The notes under the pieces: generated by a model | Told to the model about the DNA's origin: nothing | Seen by the model: the letters and a program-made list of their open reading frames with translations, nothing else | Databases searched by the model: none | In this document: positions 21,609 through 28,476 of the stretch, in pieces | Layout of the letters: each line of letters opens with the position of its first letter | How positions within the stretch are numbered: position 1 is the stretch's first letter | IMG/VR virus record: IMGVR_UViG_3300042868_003071 | Span: 1-53,719 of that record | Strand: one strand, 5' to 3' | DNA length: 53,719 bases | Source: a virus | Program-made: the position numbers and the translations under genes

Positions 21609-23165
21609 ATGGCAACCGCAGGCGCGCTACCTTCATCAATGCCATTCATGATTGGCGGTGATGATAAGGCTAAGTCAGAATACTTTGATGCAATTCAAAA
21701 GACTCTTGCAGCTTTGGAAGCAAGAACACAGCAGGGTCCTAACTTATTTCAAGTTGGCGCAGCCTTATTAGATCCCGGCCGCACAGGCAACTTTGGTGAA
21801 GCCGTTGGCCGCGCAGCAGGTGTTGTGGGTCAATACCAAGAAAAGCAACGTGAAGCGCAGTTGCCTATTGCGCAAATGCGAGCGCAGTTGGCTGGCCAAA
21901 AATATGAAGTAGAAAATCAAGGCAAAGCTTTACAATTGCTTTCAGCAACATTAGGTGTTGCACCAGCTCAAGTAGAAACTGCGTTGTCAAGTGGCAATAT
22001 GACCCCTGACGTGGCTGCAAAGCTTGCTAAGATCTACCCAATGGTTGCGCAGTTATCGCCTAAAGTTGGTGAGATTGTCAAGGGTACATTCACCATGCAG
22101 AATGAGATGGGCAAGCTTGGGCTTGACCGCGAAAAGTTTGTTGCTGAGCAAACTCAGCGTCAAGTTACCAATGCAGTTAAAGACCGCGAGCTTGGTATGA
22201 ATGAGGCTGATCTCATTGCTAAGTACGGCGCTGACATTGTCCCGCTTATGCCCGGCGGCAAACGTCTTGGCGATGTACCTAAGCCTGCCCCTGCGCCAAC
22301 TACAGCAATGCCCGGTGCTCCAGCGGCAATGCCCGGAGCTGCTCCAGGTCCTGTACCCGGTGCTCCAGTCCCGCCGCCTGTTGTTATGCCATTGGTTGCG
22401 CAGCAACAAGCAGGCCAACCGCCAGCACCCGCAGTTACTGCTCAGCCGCCAATGCCTACACCCGGGCAAGCGCCTAGGGCAAGTGATTTGCAAGGTATGC
22501 CTTTGCAATCACGGGCTGAAATTGAAAAGCGTCGTGTTGAAGAAGCTGATAAGTCATTCAATCTTAAGCGTGATGAGATCCTTAACTACACACCGCAGTT
22601 ATTGGAATCATCCAATACTAACTTGAAGCAGTTGAATGAGATTGCAACGCGTAGACCGCAAATCTTTGCGATAATGCAAGAAAAAGGTTTGCTTTCTGGT
22701 TTGCTGACTGCAGCGCAAGAAGGCGCACAAGCACAAGCCGGCACTTATACTGCGCGACTTGGGTTGCCAGTTAAAGACTTCTTGCAACGTGTTAGGCTTG
22801 AGCCTGAAGATCAGCAAGCAGTTCGCGACGTAAGCCGCATTTTAGGAACTGAGTTCTTAGCTAACGTAAAAGCTAATAAGGGCTTATTAGGTGTTAACCC
22901 TACGGATAACGATGCAAGGCTCTTGCAGGCGCCAATGGCAAGTATTGATGACTCATCAAAGGCTGTTCAGTTGTGGGCACGCCAGCAGTTATTGTTGAAC
23001 AAGCAACGTGAAGCTTTGTACGGCGCCTATGATGGGTACACCAGTAAAGTTGGCCCCGCCGCTTCACCAAGACAGTTCTTTAGCCCCGGCAGCGTGTATG
23101 AGAAGATCAATAAAGACTACGCCGAATACCGGATGCAGTTGTTCAGACAGTTTAACCCACAGTGA
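21609..23165 (+). CDS. Internal virion-type protein with Pro/Gly-rich linker
   Basis: This 518-residue protein starts one base after the previous stop. The N-terminal third is helical (YFDAIQKTLAALEARTQQGP, LFQVGAALLDPGRTGNFGEA). Residues ~225-300 form a flexible Pro/Ala/Gly/Met linker (PGAPAAMPGAAPGPVPGAPV). The C-terminal third is helical again (RVRLEPEDQQAVRDVSRILG, then RQFFSPGSVYEKINKDYAEY). It resembles scaffold or internal-core proteins of the ejection type. No catalytic motif is visible. It lies between two similar proteins, consistent with a virion role. Confidence 0.65.
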   Translation: MATAGALPSSMPFMIGGDDKAKSEYFDAIQKTLAALEARTQQGPNLFQVGAALLDPGRTGNFGEAVGRAAGVVGQYQEKQREAQLPIAQMRAQLAGQKYEVENQGKALQLLSATLGVAPAQVETALSSGNMTPDVAAKLAKIYPMVAQLSPKVGEIVKGTFTMQNEMGKLGLDREKFVAEQTQRQVTNAVKDRELGMNEADLIAKYGADIVPLMPGGKRLGDVPKPAPAPTTAMPGAPAAMPGAAPGPVPGAPVPPPVVMPLVAQQQAGQPPAPAVTAQPPMPTPGQAPRASDLQGMPLQSRAEIEKRRVEEADKSFNLKRDEILNYTPQLLESSNTNLKQLNEIATRRPQIFAIMQEKGLLSGLLTAAQEGAQAQAGTYTARLGLPVKDFLQRVRLEPEDQQAVRDVSRILGTEFLANVKANKGLLGVNPTDNDARLLQAPMASIDDSSKAVQLWARQQLLLNKQREALYGAYDGYTSKVGPAASPRQFFSPGSVYEKINKDYAEYRMQLFRQFNPQ

Positions 23166-23173
23166 GTTGACAT

Positions 23174-24193
23174 ATGGCAAAAGACGATAAACTGGATGCA
23201 CTTATTTTTGGTGATCCACAGGGTACATCACAGACTGACAGTTTAGGGGAACTCGACGACATCTTTACCATGCCAATTGGGCCTGCAAAGACTGCGCCAA
23301 GTACAACTAAAAAGCCAAAGACTTTGGCGCCTATGCTAGGTTTATCACCGGATGAAGAGAAGGCTGTTGCCACTGGCGTAGGTGCTGTGTCTGGCCCGCT
23401 TGTACAAAAAGGCATGTCAAAGCTATTGCCGACAAAGGAAATGCGAACAGCCGAAGGCGTTAAGAAACTACAGGAGGAGCAGCGTGTTAAAGACATGTTG
23501 CTAAAACTACGCGATGAAGAATTACTTAAAGCAGGTATCCAACCTGAGCAATTGGCTACGCCTAAAGCTCAAACTTCTGGCACAAAATGGTATCAAAATT
23601 GGGCAGGCGGCGCAAAAGAAATTGCAGGCGGCGTACCAGAAGCTGCAGCAACTTATCAGCGCAGTAAAGGCCAAGGCGAAGTTACCAAAAAATTAACCAA
23701 GAAGTTTGGGCCTGACATTTATAGCGCAGGTGAGCCCGGGCAAATTAAAGAATCTTTGGTGGATAGACTTATTAGACAAGGCAAAGAGGCTGAGGCTGCA
23801 ACTACTGCAAGAGCTGCTGCTACACCAGCTGCCGAAGCCGCTGCTGCTAAACGGTTAGCTGATGCAACTCCAGGGCCAATGTCTAAGTTGGCAAATGTTG
23901 CCAAAGCGCCACTTGTTGGCGGTGCCTTAGGCGGTGCAGGTGCGGGTATGAGCTTTTATGAAGCTTATCAGCGGTACATGAATGGCGACCGCTCTGGCAT
24001 GGTGCTATCAGCTTTGGCCGGCGCTGGTGGTTTAATGTCTATGGTTCCAGGGCTACAGATTCCCGGACTTGCCTTAGGCTTAGGCGCCACAGGAGCTCAG
24101 TACGCTTTGGATAAGTACAATGAGCCTGCAGCGCCTACGCCTAACCCTATGGCTTCACCACCGCCTTCGGTAACCCCTGGGTCTGCGCGGTAG
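23174..24193 (+). CDS. Internal virion-type protein, last of the rightward structural block
   Basis: This 339-residue protein has an acidic N-terminus (LDALIFGDPQGTSQTDSLGE), a charged helical part (KKLQEEQRVKDMLLKLRDEE), an Ala-rich helical stretch (EAATTARAAATPAAEAAAAK) and hydrophobic Gly-rich segments (LVGGALGGAGAGMSFYEAY, LSALAGAGGLMSMVPGLQIP) that could enter a membrane during DNA ejection. Its last 47 bases overlap, tail to tail, the end of the leftward gene at 24147. There is no terminator hairpin at the convergence. Function inferred from style and position. Confidence 0.65.
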   Translation: MAKDDKLDALIFGDPQGTSQTDSLGELDDIFTMPIGPAKTAPSTTKKPKTLAPMLGLSPDEEKAVATGVGAVSGPLVQKGMSKLLPTKEMRTAEGVKKLQEEQRVKDMLLKLRDEELLKAGIQPEQLATPKAQTSGTKWYQNWAGGAKEIAGGVPEAAATYQRSKGQGEVTKKLTKKFGPDIYSAGEPGQIKESLVDRLIRQGKEAEAATTARAAATPAAEAAAAKRLADATPGPMSKLANVAKAPLVGGALGGAGAGMSFYEAYQRYMNGDRSGMVLSALAGAGGLMSMVPGLQIPGLALGLGATGAQYALDKYNEPAAPTPNPMASPPPSVTPGSAR

Positions 24194-24473
24194 GCTCCAA
24201 GATCTCCAAGACTTTCTTAAGCAAGCCAATTTGCATTTGCTTGACATCAGTGACCGACATAGTCGTGTCGTCATCAAAGTCTTCTGAAGAAACCAGCCCC
24301 ATGCTTGTGCGTATTTGATGCGCACAGTTCCTACGCTCCAAAGTACTACCTACATGGAAAGCCTCGATCCACACGTCGTATGGATTACTTAGCAATTCCA
24401 AGTGGTTAGTATGCGTGAGTAGATCTACCCAGTCATCAAAGCTCATTTTGACCATGTCAGGCGCTTGCTTCAT
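24147..24473 (-). CDS. Hypothetical early-region protein
   Basis: ATG 24473 is chosen over an upstream ATG (24485) because it overlaps the preceding stop as ATGA and has GGAAG five bases before it. The 108-residue soluble protein has acidic and helical segments (VKMSFDDWVDLLTHTNHLEL, VTDVKQMQIGLLKKVLEILE). It is the last gene of the leftward block, and its 3' end overlaps the rightward structural gene. I do not recognise it. Confidence 0.6.
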   Translation of the reverse strand: MKQAPDMVKMSFDDWVDLLTHTNHLELLSNPYDVWIEAFHVGSTLERRNCAHQIRTSMGLVSSEDFDDDTTMSVTDVKQMQIGLLKKVLEILEPTAQTQGLPKAVVKP

Positions 24474-24682
24474 TGCTGCTTCCATTTCTTCATGGAGATG
24501 AACTGCGGCACGTCAATAGGCTGATCAAGTGCTTCAATGCCTCTGGCAAATTTTGTTCTAAAGTCATACCATTTTTTGACGTAGGCAGGATCCTCAGATG
24601 GTGGAACCCAGCTATAAACGCGGCGCCATCTTTCGGTAATGCAAGTTGACGCAGGGGTATAAATAAAGTCTTCGGTTATCAT
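24470..24682 (-). CDS. Small hypothetical protein
   Basis: This 70-residue protein is coupled on both sides: its ATG overlaps the stop of the 24679 gene (ATGA) and its TGA overlaps the next ATG. It is rich in aromatic and charged residues (RWRRVYSWVPPSEDPAYVKK, WYDFRTKFARGIEAL) and has no membrane span. Strict coupling suggests it acts with its neighbours; no family is recognised. Confidence 0.6.
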   Translation of the reverse strand: MITEDFIYTPASTCITERWRRVYSWVPPSEDPAYVKKWYDFRTKFARGIEALDQPIDVPQFISMKKWKQQ

Positions 24683-25389
24683 AAGTCTTGCCCTTTAGTG
24701 TTGAGCCACATGCGAAGTGTTGACATGCCGCCGTCTATTAAAACGTGATTAGGGAATGCTTGGTACTTGTGGTACAGCGGGTGGTTGATGAAGTTCTTCA
24801 TCAAAAGGTATGCATCAGCTTGTGGCGGCGCCATACCCATGGCTCTATCGGTATCAATGCATTTTACCTCATACCGATCAGAGAATTCTTTGGTGATGGC
24901 GTGGACCTGATCACCTAGCAAACCAATGATGACTACCTTAGGCAATGACTTGCCAGATGCGCCATACGTAGGATTGTGCTTTTCAATCTTGAACTCATGC
25001 TCAAGCTCTTTAACAGCAATCTGCAGGCTTTCACGAAGCCCCAGAATGAATCGTTGTGTAATAGTATTCACCAACTGCTCAACGAGATCAACTGGTGCAC
25101 CGGTTTTAACCCCTTCCTGTGGCGCTGGAGGCATTATTTCCACAGGTGTGGTAGTTTCCACCACCTTTTGCTTTGGCACATTCTGCGCCGCCTTTTGCTT
25201 GAGCAATTTGATCAAGTCAGGCGCCGCTGAGTGGCTAGCAAGCGAACGGCGGCGGTTAGACAATAGCACAATTTGCTGAGCTTGTCTGATTGCTGCAATG
25301 GGGCTGTAGGTACCTTCATTGTAAAAGGTCACCGCAGTCTCAATGACAAGGTTGCGCTCTACTGGTGTCCAACGAATTTTATTTAACAT
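24679..25389 (-). CDS. DUF2325-like protein with N-terminal helical region
   Basis: ATG 25389 follows AAAGGA at the usual distance; the longer frame begins with a TTG that is part of the ribosome-binding leader. The 236-residue product has an N-terminal helical domain (RWTPVERNLVIETAVTFYNE, IAAIRQAQQIVLLSNRRR), a Pro/Lys linker and a central helix. The C-terminal ~85 residues (KVVIIGLLGDQVHAITKEF, PPQADAYLLMKNFINHPLYH, HVLIDGGMSTLRMWL) look like DUF2325, a small Rossmann-like domain with a GG-S-T-L ending. DUF2325 proteins are poorly understood. It has its own promoter-like element and conserved leader. Confidence 0.65.
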   Translation of the reverse strand: MLNKIRWTPVERNLVIETAVTFYNEGTYSPIAAIRQAQQIVLLSNRRRSLASHSAAPDLIKLLKQKAAQNVPKQKVVETTTPVEIMPPAPQEGVKTGAPVDLVEQLVNTITQRFILGLRESLQIAVKELEHEFKIEKHNPTYGASGKSLPKVVIIGLLGDQVHAITKEFSDRYEVKCIDTDRAMGMAPPQADAYLLMKNFINHPLYHKYQAFPNHVLIDGGMSTLRMWLNTKGQDL

Positions 25390-25420
25390 TTCAATTCCTT
25401 TCAATAGTCAATTTACAAAG

Positions 25421-25437
25421 TATGGGGGTATCCCATA
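25421..25437 (-). terminator. Hairpin before the DUF2325-like gene
   Basis: TATGGG (25421-25426) and CCCATA (25432-25437) form a six-base stem with a five-base loop, read on the minus strand after the stop of the 25445 gene and followed by ACTTTGTAAATT. It may attenuate read-through or lie in the leader of the next transcript. Confidence 0.35.
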
Positions 25438-25443
25438 ACGTGA

Positions 25444-25449
25444 ATTATA
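25444..25449 (-). promoter_or_regulatory. Minus-strand extended -10 promoter candidate for 25389
   Basis: On the minus strand the sequence reads CGTGATATAATTCACG: a perfect TATAAT preceded by TG-A (extended -10) and set in an inverted repeat (CGTGA/TCACG, 25439-25454). It is about 55 bases upstream of ATG 25389, around the stop codon of the previous gene. No good -35 is visible, as expected for an extended -10. Confidence 0.5.
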
Positions 25450-25627
25450 TCACGTCTTTTGTACTTATTACATCTTGCCAAACCATGGCCGAAGCCATTT
25501 CCACTTTTAGAGCGGCCAATGCCGTCAGTATGTCCTCCATTTGATAACCGTCACGAATAAGTTCAAAAACGAATATTCTAAGTTCTTTTTGAACAGCGAA
25601 TGATAAATCTACACGTTCGATAGCCAT
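25445..25627 (-). CDS. Small helical protein after the hydroxymethylase gene
   Basis: This 60-residue protein starts 19 bases inside the 3' end of the dCMP-hydroxymethylase-like gene, so it is probably translated from the same mRNA. It is mostly helical (VDLSFAVQKELRIFVFELIR, QMEDILTALAALKVEMASAM) and soluble. It is the last gene of the putative modification cassette; a terminator-like hairpin and a new promoter follow. It could be a small regulator or partner of the cassette. No family recognised. Confidence 0.55.
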   Translation of the reverse strand: MAIERVDLSFAVQKELRIFVFELIRDGYQMEDILTALAALKVEMASAMVWQDVISTKDVI

Positions 25628-26391
25628 TTTGCAAACTCAAAAGTAGGGTTGATGGATTTGCCTGCCAAAAGGTTGGCCTCGTACCTGTTAATCCGTGGAG
25701 GCTTATCAACCAGCACTTCATGGATATTGGTATTGACGATGTCATTGAACATGGTCAATCTAGACTCGTAGACGTGGAATGAGCCAGCTGATATTGTCAA
25801 TGTTCCCATCTCAGCGCCAACCAAGTTAGCCACAATTTCCTGCAGAAAGCTGAAAGTTGGCAAGTCATTTGCCATGCCCCAAAGAATATCTTGGCTTCGC
25901 ATGATGGCTCTGGCGTTCAACCGGCCATTCCTGATCCGGAACTCAATGGCCAGCGTGCATGGAACATCCTTTGCCTCTATATCCATATGGTCTATGTCAG
26001 TGCCGTACATCGGAATCACAGCACGGCGGGACATTGGATCCTGTGTAAGCAGCTTTGCAATATGCAGAGCGCCGTGTTTGCCAAACCAATAACTGCCGTA
26101 GTTGCTATTCAACTTGCCATTGGCAACGATCTTGCCCCACTGCGCTGCATGCTCTGCAATGCTAAGGTCATACGGGTCAGCGTTGATGTACCAAGACATT
26201 TCGCGCTTAAGGTACTTCACATTGAAGTTACGACCTTTGAATGAATTGAACCTTACAAAGGGGTTGACCGTGTAAGTAAAGTTCTCAATCTCAAGGCACC
26301 GTTCACCACGTGGACTTGTCCAAGTGCCATGCTGCTGCAGCACGTTGTAAAGATTGATGAGCTCAGGCTCATTGCGAATCAGCATTTCCAT
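25609..26391 (-). CDS. Deoxycytidylate 5-hydroxymethyltransferase-like enzyme (T4 gp42-like, thymidylate synthase superfamily)
   Basis: This 260-residue protein of the thymidylate synthase fold should use methylene-tetrahydrofolate to hydroxymethylate dCMP. Visible catalytic residues are Arg122-Arg123 (DPMSRRAV), nucleophile Cys145 (DVPCTLAIEF), Arg165/Ser166/Asp168 (MRSQD) and His206/Tyr208 (GSFHVY). Thymidylate synthases have Asn at the pyrimidine-reading position; here a gap-free alignment puts Asp176 there (WGMANDL). That matches Asp179 of T4 dCMP hydroxymethylase. Other segments also recall T4 gp42: KYLKREMSWY and NSNYG. GGAAG precedes ATG 26391. The gene overlaps the kinase fusion upstream by 23 bases. 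A dUMP-specific relative is the main alternative. Confidence 0.75.
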   Translation of the reverse strand: MEMLIRNEPELINLYNVLQQHGTWTSPRGERCLEIENFTYTVNPFVRFNSFKGRNFNVKYLKREMSWYINADPYDLSIAEHAAQWGKIVANGKLNSNYGSYWFGKHGALHIAKLLTQDPMSRRAVIPMYGTDIDHMDIEAKDVPCTLAIEFRIRNGRLNARAIMRSQDILWGMANDLPTFSFLQEIVANLVGAEMGTLTISAGSFHVYESRLTMFNDIVNTNIHEVLVDKPPRINRYEANLLAGKSINPTFEFAKWLSNV

Positions 26392-27310
26392 AATCAGCTT
26401 CCGTAATTAAATAGGGTTGGTCGGGATAGTGTTGCATGTGATACAAAGGCGGTGGTAACTTAATTACCGGCACTTCATTGTTTAATGCCCACGTGTAGGC
26501 ATTGTTGCCAAGGGCGTAGATACGTTTTGGCTTCAACTGTTTGATGAAAGATGAATCCATAGGTGTGCCTTGGTAAGTTTGCGTGTTAACCCAGTACAGA
26601 CCAGTTTCAGGTACATTCTCACGCTCCAAGGTTTCAGCCAGCATTCTGCTAGGGCCATCATTATCCAAGAAGTTAATGAAAGGCACCACGGCTGCGGTGG
26701 ACTTAACATTTGTACGAGGCCCCTTATCGCAAAGCATTAGTGTATTGCCTTCAACAAAGGCGCCGCCACCGGATGATTTGTTAGTCATTGTCTTGGTTGC
26801 AAGCTTGATGAACAACTCTTCTATATCATCTTTGGTATAGTCGTAGGTGATGACCGGCAGTGATGTATCCATTGGCAGTGAGGAATAGCCTTCATACACT
26901 TGTTCCAATTGTTTGATATTGTCTAAGTACTCATCCTCAATACGATCTTTGAATGTTTGCATACACACTTCAAAATCAGGTTGGCAATGAATAACCACAA
27001 CACCTCGTGCCAAGGCTGCACGCTCTAACATTCTACGGCGCGGCATGTCAATGCGGTTATCGCCTTTGCGATATACACTGCCATAGATTGGCTCAGAAAG
27101 CCATGACCTGTCCATGATGACATGGTCATCGTAGGTCAGTGCAGCTGTCATGCCACGAAAATACGTACGACAAAGGTCCTCGGTATTCATACCACGATAA
27201 GGACCATGCTTTACGACATGGGTCATCTTGTCCTTTTGCAATCGTTGTCGCAAGGTCTCTGACAGGGTAGTCTTTCCCCCGCCATCAGCCCCTTCTAGAA
27301 TTACGATCAT
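26369..27310 (-). CDS. P-loop (dTMP-kinase-like) kinase fused to uracil-DNA-glycosylase-like domain
   Basis: This 313-residue fusion starts with a nucleotide-kinase domain: P-loop GADGGGKTT (residues 7-15), DRSWLSEPIYG (67-77) in the place of the dTMP-kinase DR motif, and a lid-like RRRMLERAAL. Residues ~188-300 form a second domain: LMLCDKGPR, GPSRMLAETLERENV, GLYWVNTQTYQG, KPKRIYALGNNAYTW and PPPLYHMQHY. The order recalls family 4/5 uracil-DNA glycosylases, but I see no clear [4Fe-4S] cysteine set. It either phosphorylates hydroxymethyl-dCMP, like T4 gp1, or acts on hydroxymethylated bases in DNA, with the glycosylase-like part as reader. GAGGG precedes ATG. Confidence 0.7.
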   Translation of the reverse strand: MIVILEGADGGGKTTLSETLRQRLQKDKMTHVVKHGPYRGMNTEDLCRTYFRGMTAALTYDDHVIMDRSWLSEPIYGSVYRKGDNRIDMPRRRMLERAALARGVVVIHCQPDFEVCMQTFKDRIEDEYLDNIKQLEQVYEGYSSLPMDTSLPVITYDYTKDDIEELFIKLATKTMTNKSSGGGAFVEGNTLMLCDKGPRTNVKSTAAVVPFINFLDNDGPSRMLAETLERENVPETGLYWVNTQTYQGTPMDSSFIKQLKPKRIYALGNNAYTWALNNEVPVIKLPPPLYHMQHYPDQPYLITEADYGNADSQ

Positions 27311-28196
27311 TTAAGATACCCTCAAGTTTTGATAGTGTGTCTTCAAGCGACGCGGTGCGTAAGTAAGTAGCCTGCTGCGCTGCAGTCAGTTGAAGTTGGT
27401 AATCATCCATGCTTTCTAATTCATGGAGTGTGTAATCGTATGATGGATCAATAACGCCAAGCTCTTTGGGGTCGCCGCCAAGAACGCAGCCGGCATGCGC
27501 AGCGTGCAAGTAACGAACACGCCACCAGCCGCAGCCTGCATGCTTATACGTAGGGCAAAGAACGCCTTTATAGCTACCGTACTGCCAAACAACGTCGGAC
27601 TCAAGGATTCTAGGCTGACCTAGTGCCTTGCCACCCACACTGTGAATAGGCCATGCAAGGTGCTGTGCCGAGGCCCAGTCATGCGCCTCCTTTGAAAGGG
27701 ATGCGTTGTACCACTCGGTTTTGCGACGATCCCAAGACATTTGATGCACAGCAGGCATTTCATACAACGGGCTTGGATCCCATGCAATAATGTCTTCTAC
27801 TGGCAAACCCATGGCTTGTGTGCTGCCCCATGGAAATAACGGTGCAATCCACGTATGCTCACACAGTGATTCTGGTGCGATCTTATTTTCCCATGATGGT
27901 AGGATCTTTTGGAAAGCCCAATCATCAAGGCAAACATACGCATCAAAGCGGCTTTCTAAGGCCCACAAAGCCCCATCAGGGTTCAAAGCATTGTGATCCA
28001 AGGGGTATAGGTACACAAATACTTTGTCGTAACGTGAGAGGTCTTCACCTGATGTAACGGCACGATGATCAACGTGATGCCCCATACGACCAAAAGCTGA
28101 CGCCATCAATTCGGGGATGGAAATAAACTTGGTAGAGCTGGCACGTTGCGGATGGTTGGTATGCGTCTCTGTAACGCCGGTAATTAAAATATTCAT
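27285..28196 (-). CDS. GT-B glycosyltransferase, T4 beta-glucosyltransferase-like
   Basis: This 303-residue protein has the two-lobe layout of GT-B enzymes. The N-lobe reads MNILITGVTETHTN, then RASSTKFISIPELMASAFGR and YDKVFVYLYPL. This parallels T4 BGT, where a start like MKIAII is followed by an SSE-T segment and a helix. The C-lobe has YGSYKG, then WWRVRYLHAAHAGCVLGG and a closing helix (LTAAQQATYLRTASLEDTL), typical of sugar-nucleotide-binding lobes. It is translationally coupled (ATGA) to the upstream gene and overlaps the kinase gene by 26 bases. In this neighbourhood a DNA substrate, 5-hydroxymethylcytosine, is the best guess. A cell-surface target is the alternative. Confidence 0.6.
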   Translation of the reverse strand: MNILITGVTETHTNHPQRASSTKFISIPELMASAFGRMGHHVDHRAVTSGEDLSRYDKVFVYLYPLDHNALNPDGALWALESRFDAYVCLDDWAFQKILPSWENKIAPESLCEHTWIAPLFPWGSTQAMGLPVEDIIAWDPSPLYEMPAVHQMSWDRRKTEWYNASLSKEAHDWASAQHLAWPIHSVGGKALGQPRILESDVVWQYGSYKGVLCPTYKHAGCGWWRVRYLHAAHAGCVLGGDPKELGVIDPSYDYTLHELESMDDYQLQLTAAQQATYLRTASLEDTLSKLEGILNDRNSRRG

Positions 28197-28465
28197 GGCA
28201 ATGCAAGCGTGATGTAGCCCTCAGCAGCGTCGTGATTCACATCACCTGATCTGCCACCGGCTTGAATGTATTCAGCAACTGTCATGCCAGTGCGATACAA
28301 AGCAAAACGTTCACGTGACAATGTGTTGTTACGCTTTGGGTTGGTTTCTGCAACCAAAGTAATGATTGCTTTTTTGTTTGCACGTGCGCGTAGCTTTGCT
28401 TCTGACATGTCAGTATCTTCCTGTTGGGTGGGGTTAGGTCTTTCGACAATAGGCGTAAATTGCAT
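28193..28465 (-). CDS. Small basic conserved phage protein
   Basis: ATG 28465 lies behind the conserved TTGAAAGGAATT leader; the upstream TTG is part of that leader and is not used as start. The 90-residue product has a disordered N-terminus and a conserved basic core (LRARANKKAIITLVAETNPK) followed by TLSRERFALYRTGMTVAEYI, which occurs in other phages. Its TGA overlaps the glycosyltransferase ATG. It is probably the first gene of the modification operon and may regulate or assist it. Function unknown. Confidence 0.7.
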   Translation of the reverse strand: MQFTPIVERPNPTQQEDTDMSEAKLRARANKKAIITLVAETNPKRNNTLSRERFALYRTGMTVAEYIQAGGRSGDVNHDAAEGYITLALP

Positions 28466-28476
28466 ATAAATTCCTT

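Noticed and set aside
22053-22508. Minus-strand 151-codon open frame opposite the internal virion gene
   Set aside because: It is fully contained in a well-supported gene on the other strand and has Trp/Arg/Cys-rich shadow composition.
25609-26391. Thymidylate synthase making dTMP
   Set aside because: The fold is right, but the base-reading position carries Asp and several segments fit T4 gp42 better than ThyA.
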